NCBI GenBank assembly: GCA_964390005.1
Contig: CAYMGM010000010.1
Span: forward strand, 1 to 62,452
Direction of reading: 5' to 3'
DNA: 62,452 bases
DNA from: CAYMGM01 sp964390005
Lineage (GTDB): Bacteria > Pseudomonadota > Alphaproteobacteria > UBA9219
A program made the translations under genes and the position numbers. Below are positions 52,603 to 59,681 of the stretch, one piece after another (position 1 is the first letter of the stretch; every line of letters begins with the position of its first letter). Below the pieces are notes generated by a model. The model ran no database searches. It saw only the letters and a list, made by a program, of their open reading frames with translations, and was not told the DNA's origin.

Positions 52603-53240
52603 GGGAAAGGGCGAGCAGGCGGCTTTTGCCATGAGAAGGCGCCTTCGCTTCGACCTAAGATCAGGCCTTCTCTGCCGATCCAGAATCCTGTGGGTAAACC
52701 GCGCAGCGGTAAAGCGTGCAAATCTTCGATAGCCTCGACCCAAAAAAGGGGGAGGTCTGCTTTGTGTCGTCTGAGAAAAAGTTGCAAAAGTGTTTCGCCT
52801 TGCGCTTGGACGGCGATGGGGATGAGGAAAAACGGCGCATCGGGAACGCTGGCTTGGGCTGCCATTTCGGACAATTCGTCGACGCAAATTTTACAGGAAG
52901 GGGCCCAAAAAAGAACGAAAGCGGGTTTAAGAGGCGTTTTTTCGGCCAAGAGCTGTCGAAGAGGCTGCGGCCCTGTTGGCGTTTGAATGAGAAGTTGGGG
53001 CAAGCGCATAGGAAAAGAAGCCCTATCGGTGGCGGCCGAAGGGGCGGAAGTCAAGAAAAAAGAAGGCGAATCGGCCTGCGCCATGGCATCATCGAACGGC
53101 GCGACGAAAGCATAGCTGATAAGGCAAAAAAAGGCCGAAACAGCCATTGCGCGATGGGTTTGAGATGCCTTAAAGTCGCTTGCCACGCGGCGCTGCGGAT
53201 CTCTGCGGCGCCAGACAGAAAATTTTTTAAGACGGATCAC
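52599..53240 (-). CDS. TlpA-like thioredoxin-fold protein
   Basis: A 213-residue thioredoxin-fold protein with a hydrophobic N-terminal segment (AVSAFFCLISYAFVAPFDDA) after a basic stretch, then a TlpA-type domain: FVLFWAPSCKICVDELSEMA with the CKIC active site, and LRGLPTGFWIGREGLILGRS near the end. It is likely exported and periplasmic. In alphaproteobacteria a TlpA-like gene often sits beside lysA. Start is GTG 53240 (AAGGGA upstream) or ATG 53147. It is divergent from the lipoprotein gene and convergent with flgD. Confidence 0.82.
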   Translation of the reverse strand: MIRLKKFSVWRRRDPQRRVASDFKASQTHRAMAVSAFFCLISYAFVAPFDDAMAQADSPSFFLTSAPSAATDRASFPMRLPQLLIQTPTGPQPLRQLLAEKTPLKPAFVLFWAPSCKICVDELSEMAAQASVPDAPFFLIPIAVQAQGETLLQLFLRRHKADLPLFWVEAIEDLHALPLRGLPTGFWIGREGLILGRSEGAFSWQKPPARPFP

Positions 53241-53276
53241 GTTTTCGTTCCCTTGTTGCAGAAGATTCGACCGCCC

Positions 53277-53498
53277 ATGCTACGCTTTACCTTTGTTCAA
53301 AAAAGCCGTTTCCTGAAACGGGATCAAGCACAAAAACGCACGCGCGCGCTTGCGTTAATGTTTCTTTTGGTCTTGTCAATGACGGTAAGCGCTTGCGGCA
53401 AACGTCCCGGAAGCATTGATCCACCGCCATCGGATAGCGCCGAGCGCGCGCCTTTCCCTCGTGTCTACCCCGACCCATCAACGGACCCCGCCCCATGA
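53277..53498 (+). CDS. lptM: Small LptM-like lipoprotein
   Basis: About 73 residues: a basic N-terminus, a signal peptide (RALALMFLLVLSMTVSAC) ending in a lipidated cysteine, and a short Pro/Asp-rich tail (GKRPGSIDPPPSD, FPRVYPDP). It fits the LptM (YifL) family, which in E. coli helps mature the LptD translocon and is encoded next to lysA or dapF. Its stop overlaps the lysA start by four bases. The ATG at 53358 is an alternative start giving a shorter leader. Confidence 0.7.
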   Translation: MLRFTFVQKSRFLKRDQAQKRTRALALMFLLVLSMTVSACGKRPGSIDPPPSDSAERAPFPRVYPDPSTDPAP

Positions 53499-54790
53499 TC
53501 CCTACGTCGCTTCTTTCGTCTTCTTTTTCTTACCGTAATGGAACGCTTTGCGCCGAAGCCATGCCCGTGGCCGAGATTGCCGCTGAAGTTGATACGCCAT
53601 TTTATCTTTATGCAACCGAACAGTTGAACAAGAATTATCAAACGTTCGCCGCGCCCTTTGCCGAGATGGATGCGGGCATTCATTTTGCTGTCAAGGCTTG
53701 CCCTAATCGTGCGGTGATCAAAACATTGGCACAGGCGGGGGCAGGCGCCGATGTGACCAGCGTGGGCGAGCTTGAACGCGCTTTGGAAGCGGGGGTTCCG
53801 CCTAAGAAAATTGTTTTTTCAGGCGTCGGCAAAACACGCGATGAAATCATGGCCGCGCTGCTGGCCGGTATTGCGCAGATTAATGCGGAATCGTTGCCTG
53901 AGATCGCGCGCATCAGCGAAGTCGCGACGATGATTGACAAACCGGCTCCGCTTGCCATCCGCCTGAATCCTGAGGTGGACGTGGCCACCATTGCCAAAAT
54001 CGCAACGGGCCATAAAGGCGCGAAGTTTGGCGTTTTGCTTGAGCAAACAGCCGAAGCGGTTCAAATGGCGGCGACGCTTCCGGGGTTGTCGTTTAAAGGC
54101 TTTTCGGTTCATATTGGCTCACATCTTGAAGGCTATAAGTCTTTCCGCGATGGGTTCGAACGTCTGGCTTCCGTGGTCAGTCTTGTCCGCAGCCAGGGCA
54201 TTGACGTGCAGACAATCGATGTTGGCGGGGGCGTTAGCATCTCTTACGATGGCGAAGAAGCGCCGTCTTTTGCTTCCTATGTCGACATTGTCAAAGAGGT
54301 GATCGCGCCCCTTGGGTGCCACGTTATTTTCGAGCCCGGTCGTTTTCTGGTTGCCGAGGCTGGAATTCTGGTTTGTCGTGTTCAGTATGTAAAGGATACG
54401 CCTGCCGGTCGTTTTGTGATTGTCGATGCGGGGATGAACGATTTGGTGCGCCCTGCGATGTATGAAGCGCGGCACAGCATCGTGCCTGTCCGCGCCGTGG
54501 CGACCGGTGAAAGCCTGAAGGCTGCGACCATTGTGGGGCCTGTTTGCGAATCCAGCGATACCTTTGGCGCCGATTATGCGTTGCCTGCGTCGATTGCGGC
54601 AGGGGACTTGCTGGCTGTGTTGCAGGCGGGCGCTTATGGCAGTGCGATGTCCAGCCTTTACAACGCGCGTGCGCTTGCCCCTGAAATCATGGTCAGCGGG
54701 GCGCGCTATGCCACGGTGCGCCGTCGCGTCTCGGTTGCCGAGCAAATGTCATGGGAAACGGTTCCCTCATGGATTGGAGATGCGGCCTGA
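53495..54790 (+). CDS. lysA: Diaminopimelate decarboxylase
   Basis: PLP enzyme making L-lysine from meso-diaminopimelate, the last step of lysine synthesis. The 431 residues have the PLP lysine in IHFAVKACPNRAVI, the SVGELERALEAGV block, the HIGSHLEG motif, the glycine-rich IDVGGGVSISYDG, EPGRFLVAEAGILV and the C-terminal GPVCESSDTFG, QAGAYGSAMSSLYNAR. It overlaps the lipoprotein gene and touches the DUF4175 gene (TGATG). Confidence 0.96.
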   Translation: MIPTSLLSSSFSYRNGTLCAEAMPVAEIAAEVDTPFYLYATEQLNKNYQTFAAPFAEMDAGIHFAVKACPNRAVIKTLAQAGAGADVTSVGELERALEAGVPPKKIVFSGVGKTRDEIMAALLAGIAQINAESLPEIARISEVATMIDKPAPLAIRLNPEVDVATIAKIATGHKGAKFGVLLEQTAEAVQMAATLPGLSFKGFSVHIGSHLEGYKSFRDGFERLASVVSLVRSQGIDVQTIDVGGGVSISYDGEEAPSFASYVDIVKEVIAPLGCHVIFEPGRFLVAEAGILVCRVQYVKDTPAGRFVIVDAGMNDLVRPAMYEARHSIVPVRAVATGESLKAATIVGPVCESSDTFGADYALPASIAAGDLLAVLQAGAYGSAMSSLYNARALAPEIMVSGARYATVRRRVSVAEQMSWETVPSWIGDAA

Positions 54791-56691
54791 TGTTAGACGC
54801 GCCGAAAGGACCAAAGCGAAAAGGGCCCTTGGCCGAAGCGGGCTGGCAGCTTTTTTCGCCTTTGGCTAAGGAAGCAAAAGCGCCGCCGTCTTCTCCTTGC
54901 CTTCAAGGAACGCTTGGGGCGCGTCCGATGAAAAAGGGCCGTGGAGCCGCTAGGTTTTTTTTCTGCAAACCCCCAAGCATTTGGGCCATCGGGGCCGTTT
55001 TGCTTCTGGGAATTTTTGGAAGCTTTTATGCTTATCACGGGCGCGTGGCCGCAGAAAAAGACACGGCCTTGTCTTTATCGATCGAGCCGCCGGATTATAC
55101 GCATCGTCCTTCGCTTGTGTTATTAGGCGGCGATAAAAATCGGTCGGGCGGATTTTTAGATGTGCCTGGTGGCAGCGTCGTCTCGGCGCATTATGAGGGA
55201 GCGCACCCGCCTGCCATTGTGTTGGACGGGGCCGTTCAAAACTTTGAAGCGACGACGGCGCATACCTATACGCTTTTGGTGACTTTGCCCAGCACGGCGC
55301 GAGTCGTTGCGCTTCGCGTTGGTCAGGATTGGCCGTGGCGGGCTTCGTGGCAAATTAAAACGATCACGGACGACCCGCCGCGCATTGATATGACGGCCGC
55401 GCCCGAAGTTATGAAGCAGAAGACTGTTCGCCTTCAATATGAAGCGGCGGATGATTACGGCCTTCGCTCGATCGCGGTTCGTTTGCGTCCGACGGATGGG
55501 GGACAGGCCGAAGATCTTGTGATTGCAAGGCCGGGGCTGTTAAAGGTGGGGCGCGTCTCTTACGAAGATCTGACGGGGATGAAACTGTCGGGCGGTCGCG
55601 TTCAGCTTTCATTGGTGGCGACGGACGATAAAGGCCAGCAGGCTGAAACCAAACCCATGCTTGTGACCTTGCCACGTCGAGATTTTCGTCATCCGATGGC
55701 GCGAGCCTTGATTGAAGAGCGTCAAAAACTTCTTGGCGCAGAAACAGATGAACAGACGCGTAACGAAGCTATCGGCGTCATGGTCGGCATGGCGCGGCAA
55801 GGCCAGGGTTATGGCAACGATCTAGCCGTTCTCATGACGTTGCGCGCGGGGGCCGTGCGCTTGATTTTAGATCCATCGCCCGCGTCGGCTCAGCAAGTTG
55901 GCGAATTGATGTGGCAAACGGCCGTACGGATTGAAACGGGCCCCTTGGGGCAGGCGCAGTCATCGCTGCGCGAGGTCGAGCGCGACTTGTTCGATGCGCT
56001 GGATCGAGGGGCCAGCACAGACGATCTGATGCGGTTTGTTGCGCGCCTTCAAAACGGGCTGGTTGTTTTATTGAATGAACTATTGTCGGCGCATGCGCCT
56101 GATCCGCCACCAGTCTCGGATCGCGCCTTTGTTTTGCAGTCTGAAAAAGATTATTTAACGCGCGAAGATCTGCAAAATATGTTGTTGTCTGTTCGCGCGG
56201 CGGTTTTAAACAACGAAACCGACAAGGCGCGAGCGGCGCTTGAATCGCTTGAAAATACGCTGGAAAATCTTCAACCGGCCTCGCCCGACCTGTCGCAAGC
56301 GCAGCGTCAGTTATTGCAACAGGCCGCTGTTTTGCGCGATTTGATGCAGGGGCAGCGACGTTTACAGGATCAAGCGCAGGCGTTTTTGCGCAGTCCTTTG
56401 CGTGGCAAGGCTTCGGTAGCGTTGCGTCAAAAATGGGCGGACTCGCAGGGGCAGCTTGTGAGCCGCCTGCGCGGTTTGGGGGTTTTAGACCCAGCGGCAG
56501 CGCGTGCTTTGGCCTTAGCGCTTGTGCAGATGAAAGGGGCGCAAAGCGACCTTTTGTCGGGGGCTTTTGGTCCGGCGGGCGAAAAACAAAAAGACGCGCT
56601 TCATGCGCTAGAAGCGGCGGCTCAAAGCACATTGAGCGCGGCGCGCGCGACCCAGACCGAGCCGCCAAGCGCGAAATCGGAAGCGCCTTAG
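54790..56691 (+). CDS. DUF4175 family protein (short form)
   Basis: About 633 residues of the DUF4175/TIGR02302 family, regularly found after lysA in alphaproteobacteria; function unknown. There is one clear membrane helix (IWAIGAVLLLGIFGSFYAYH, about residues 62-81), then a Sec-side beta-rich part (LSIEPPDYTHRPSL, AADDYGLRSIAVRLRP) and a long helical C-terminal half rich in Gln and Ala. From memory, the family is usually longer and has two or three N-terminal helices, so this form looks shortened. Start ATG 54790 overlaps the lysA stop. Confidence 0.83.
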   Translation: MLDAPKGPKRKGPLAEAGWQLFSPLAKEAKAPPSSPCLQGTLGARPMKKGRGAARFFFCKPPSIWAIGAVLLLGIFGSFYAYHGRVAAEKDTALSLSIEPPDYTHRPSLVLLGGDKNRSGGFLDVPGGSVVSAHYEGAHPPAIVLDGAVQNFEATTAHTYTLLVTLPSTARVVALRVGQDWPWRASWQIKTITDDPPRIDMTAAPEVMKQKTVRLQYEAADDYGLRSIAVRLRPTDGGQAEDLVIARPGLLKVGRVSYEDLTGMKLSGGRVQLSLVATDDKGQQAETKPMLVTLPRRDFRHPMARALIEERQKLLGAETDEQTRNEAIGVMVGMARQGQGYGNDLAVLMTLRAGAVRLILDPSPASAQQVGELMWQTAVRIETGPLGQAQSSLREVERDLFDALDRGASTDDLMRFVARLQNGLVVLLNELLSAHAPDPPPVSDRAFVLQSEKDYLTREDLQNMLLSVRAAVLNNETDKARAALESLENTLENLQPASPDLSQAQRQLLQQAAVLRDLMQGQRRLQDQAQAFLRSPLRGKASVALRQKWADSQGQLVSRLRGLGVLDPAAARALALALVQMKGAQSDLLSGAFGPAGEKQKDALHALEAAAQSTLSAARATQTEPPSAKSEAP

Positions 56692-56822
56692 GGCGGGAAG
56701 AAAGGGTTAACGACCTTTTTTGAATAAAAAAGAGGTCGATTGGTTGAAACGGGCTTGACGGAGCGAAAGTTCCGGGTATGATCCAGCCTTCTTTGACACC
56801 CCTCTAAAGGGGGATGAGCAAA

Positions 56823-56909
56823 GCCTCAGTGGCGGAATTGGTAGACGCGACAGACTCAAAATCTGTTTTCTGCAAGGGAGTGGGGGTTCGAGTCCCTCCT
56901 GGGGCACCA
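56823..56909 (+). tRNA. tRNA-Leu (anticodon CAA)
   Basis: The acceptor stem is GCCTCAG (56823-56829) with CTGGGGC (56899-56905), one G-U pair, discriminator A and encoded CCA (56907-56909). The anticodon stem-loop ACAGA-CTCAAAA-TCTGT gives CAA. The 87-nt length with a long variable arm is right for tRNA-Leu. GGTTCGAGTCC is the T arm. The integrase gene begins 176 bases downstream, so this tRNA is the probable attachment site. Confidence 0.96.
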
Positions 56910-57033
56910 AGTGCAATATCCGGCAAGGCCCGGTGAGCACCGGAGAGCATCGAAAACTCAATCAAACACAGCATGTTAACGGCCTTTTATGAAACTAAAA
57001 GGACCGAGGAGCACCGGTGACAGCCGGGATTTT

Positions 57034-57085
57034 TGTTGGTATATTTTGGGCATTATACCAACACATAGTCAGAGAAATACCAACA
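57034..57085. promoter_or_regulatory. Repeated sites before the integrase gene
   Basis: TGTTGGTATA (57034-57043) and TATACCAACA (57054-57063) form an exact inverted repeat, and ATACCAACA recurs directly at 57077-57085, 22 bases (two helix turns) after the second copy and touching the integrase start codon at 57086. These may be arm sites for integrase or excisionase, or an operator. Confidence 0.55.
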
Positions 57086-58306
57086 ATGCCCATAACCGAC
57101 ACCCTTTGCCGCAACACAAAGCCCACAGAAAAGGCCCAAAAACTCAGCGATGGCGGCGGGCTGTATCTCTTCATTCCCTCGACCGGCGGCAAGCTTTGGC
57201 GCATGAATTACCGATTCCAGGGCAAACAAAAAACCCTTGCGCTCGGATCCTATCCAGAAATCTCGCTTAAAGAGGCCCGGACCCTGCGCGACAGGGCCAA
57301 GGAGCAGCTGGCTCACGACATTGACCCCAGCAAACACAAGAAAAAGACTAAGGCCCTATCCCAGTTCGAGGCGGCGAACACATTAGAAGCTATCGCTCGG
57401 GAATGGTACGAGATCAAAAAGTCCGCATGGGCCCCATCTCATTCATTCAAGGTGCTCAACCGGCTTGAGCAGGATGTCATCCCCCAGATCGGCTCTTTTC
57501 CCATCAAAGAAATTGACGCACCGATCCTACTCAACTGCATCCGACAGATCGAAAAGCGCGGGGCGTTAGTCCTTGCGCGTAAGGTTTTGCAGATTTGCGG
57601 TCAAGTCATTCGCTATGCCGTCGCCACAGGCCGGGCCCAGCGTGACCCCTCCTCGGATTTGCGGGGGGCCCTGAAAGCGCCTGAGCGCGTTAAACACAGA
57701 GCTGCGCTGAAAGGAACGGAGCTTCCCGAGTTCTTCATGTCGCTCAAAGATTATGATGGCGACGAAGAAACCATTCTTGCCCTCAAGCTCATCATGCACA
57801 CGTTTTTACGGACAAGCGAAGTCCGCCAAGGCCGATGGGCTGAAATTGAAAATCTGGATGGCAAGACCCCCCTCTGGCGCATCCCAGCCGAACGGATGAA
57901 GGCCCACACCGAACATCTTGTGCCCCTGACAAAGCAATCCGTCGCCTTGCTCAAGGCGCTCAAGAAGTTTTCAGGGGGCAGTGAGTTCATGCTCCCCGCC
58001 GCGACGAAAGAAGGCGTGATCTCGCAAAATACCCTGATCTATGCGCTGTATCGCATGGGGTATCACTCCCGCGCTACGGTTCACGGCTTTCGCGGCACGG
58101 CAAGCACCGTCTTAAATGAAAACGGATTCAACCGCGATTGGATTGAACGTCAGCTCGCCCATGCCGAACGCAACGACGTTCGCGCCGCCTACAATTCCGC
58201 CGAATGGCTTCCCCAACGCCGTGAAATGATGGAGTGGTGGTCCCATTATCTCGACCAAGCCGAAAAAGGTGGCAACGTCATTCCGTTTAAGGGAGAGGTG
58301 GCATGA
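57086..58306 (+). CDS. Tyrosine recombinase (P4-type integrase)
   Basis: Site-specific integrase, about 406 residues. The N-terminal DUF4102-type domain (DTLCRNTKPTEKAQKLSDGG, GLYLFIPSTGGKLWRMNYRF), a core-binding domain and a catalytic domain with the Arg of TSEVRQGRW, HGFRGTAST (His and Arg), LAHAERNDVRAAYN with the nucleophilic tyrosine are all visible. Start: ATG 57086 as in relatives (MPITDTL); the frame is open 23 codons upstream over the repeated sites. It lies just after tRNA-Leu, whose 3' end is the likely att core. It overlaps the next gene by four bases. Confidence 0.95.
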   Translation: MPITDTLCRNTKPTEKAQKLSDGGGLYLFIPSTGGKLWRMNYRFQGKQKTLALGSYPEISLKEARTLRDRAKEQLAHDIDPSKHKKKTKALSQFEAANTLEAIAREWYEIKKSAWAPSHSFKVLNRLEQDVIPQIGSFPIKEIDAPILLNCIRQIEKRGALVLARKVLQICGQVIRYAVATGRAQRDPSSDLRGALKAPERVKHRAALKGTELPEFFMSLKDYDGDEETILALKLIMHTFLRTSEVRQGRWAEIENLDGKTPLWRIPAERMKAHTEHLVPLTKQSVALLKALKKFSGGSEFMLPAATKEGVISQNTLIYALYRMGYHSRATVHGFRGTASTVLNENGFNRDWIERQLAHAERNDVRAAYNSAEWLPQRREMMEWWSHYLDQAEKGGNVIPFKGEVA

Positions 58307-59295
58307 AGAAGGTTAAAGCCCAGCCCAGATTAACCCCCTTTAAGGACTGGTTGCGTATTTTAATGAAGGAGCAAGAGGCGATAGGGGGCGAAAATGTCAT
58401 CCAAAAGCTTTGCTCTAAACTTCAATCAACGTTCGAAATTAGGAGCGCCTGGTCACATCTTTTGAACTCATCAGCAGACTCTTTGCCTGCTGCTCTAAAA
58501 GATGACAAAAAACTATACAATCGAACCCTACGCAAGCTCGTAGAAATTGCTGAAACTAACCTTGACTATTATGAAATAGGGAGCGCAACTACAAATGCGC
58601 TTATGTCCTCATTGGTTACCGTTTTCGACAAAGAAACCCTCGACATGGGCATAGAAGAAAAAAAGGAATACTGTAAAACCAAAAAAATTGGCTTTAGTAC
58701 GATTGAGCGGTGGAGACGCGGGGATAATATCCCAAAGTTAACAGAGTTTTGTTCCGCTGCCACAGCGTTAAATATGTACGTTGTTCCCGACTTTTTTCGT
58801 TTTGATGACAAGAAGCTCCTTTCTTATCGCGCTAAAAAAATAGCACAACTAAAGATGGGGAGAGAACGACCCAGAAAACAAGGTAGGACAAAAAGCGCAG
58901 GCAATGGTGAAAGAAACTTTATTAAAAGTAGAATCTCACAACTTACTGATACCTCTGACCCAGGCCTAACAAATTTTGCAGAGATTGTGGAATTCCTTTT
59001 TGATGAAATGGAGATTCAACGCCTAAGCAATAAAGACGTAAGCACCTTTTCCTGCGTAAGCGAAGAAACCCTTTCTTCCTGGAACAGCCACGATCCAAAG
59101 GAGGCTAATAAAGCTGCTTTACTGTCTCTGATTTGTTCCGTCTATGAAACGCTCGGATTAACGCTGACCCTTTCCCCTATTGCGAACAAGAAGGAAGTTT
59201 TTGATCAAGGACATATTGCCCGAAGACAAGGAGAGGAAGCCCACCGCCTAAAGATCACACCTCAAGAACTTCGACGGCGCTCACAAGCAGACTAA
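58303..59295 (+). CDS. Unknown protein with two HTH-like segments
   Basis: A 330-residue protein, no family recognised. Two regions resemble Cro/C1-type helix-turn-helix: about 132-165 (GFSTIERWRRGDNIPKLTEF) and about 248-285 (VSEETLSSWNSHDPKEANKA), separated by a basic stretch (GRERPRKQGRTKSAG). It starts ATGA-style inside the integrase 3' end, so the two are co-translated. Composition is AT-rich. It may be a repressor or control protein of the element, or a cargo gene; this is inference. Confidence 0.7.
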   Translation: MKKVKAQPRLTPFKDWLRILMKEQEAIGGENVIQKLCSKLQSTFEIRSAWSHLLNSSADSLPAALKDDKKLYNRTLRKLVEIAETNLDYYEIGSATTNALMSSLVTVFDKETLDMGIEEKKEYCKTKKIGFSTIERWRRGDNIPKLTEFCSAATALNMYVVPDFFRFDDKKLLSYRAKKIAQLKMGRERPRKQGRTKSAGNGERNFIKSRISQLTDTSDPGLTNFAEIVEFLFDEMEIQRLSNKDVSTFSCVSEETLSSWNSHDPKEANKAALLSLICSVYETLGLTLTLSPIANKKEVFDQGHIARRQGEEAHRLKITPQELRRRSQAD

Positions 59296-59393
59296 AGTGA
59301 ATTAACTTTATATTTCTCACACAGTGCAGTCCACTTCTGCTCCCTCAAAAGACAGGATGCCCTCTTCAACAACTTATATGAGGAGGACTGGAA

Positions 59394-59624
59394 ATGTCAG
59401 AAAAACTAGGGGAATACCACGACAGGCCCATAACTTTTATTCGGAAACCCATCGCGTGTAAAGAGCTCAACATGCCCTTGGGGACCATGAACGAGCTGAT
59501 CGCGAAGGGCTTAATGCCCCAGCCTGTCAGGATTGGCGCACGTGCGGTAGCTTTCATACGCGATGAACTTGAAGCGTGGAAAAAAGCCCGCATCGCAGAG
59601 CGCGACAACTCAACCAGTAACTAA
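59394..59624 (+). CDS. AlpA-like helix-turn-helix protein
   Basis: A 76-residue protein of the AlpA/excisionase type: FIRKPIACKELNMPLGTMNE, LIAKGLMPQPVRIGARAVAF and FIRDELEAWKKARIAERD, a winged-helix that binds DNA near att sites or activates replication genes. GAGGAGGA lies upstream, a strong ribosome binding site. It sits between the two-HTH protein and the replication gene. Probable role: excision or activation of the element. Confidence 0.88.
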   Translation: MSEKLGEYHDRPITFIRKPIACKELNMPLGTMNELIAKGLMPQPVRIGARAVAFIRDELEAWKKARIAERDNSTSN

Positions 59625-59681
59625 TGACCGACAAAAAACGCCCTACGTTTTGCGGCGAAGGGGCGTTTCTGTCTAAAACCA

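Noticed and set aside
52716..53276. Upstream extension of the small lipoprotein frame
   Set aside because: The 187 codons before 53277 are antisense to the TlpA-like gene; only the 3' part with the lipobox is credible.
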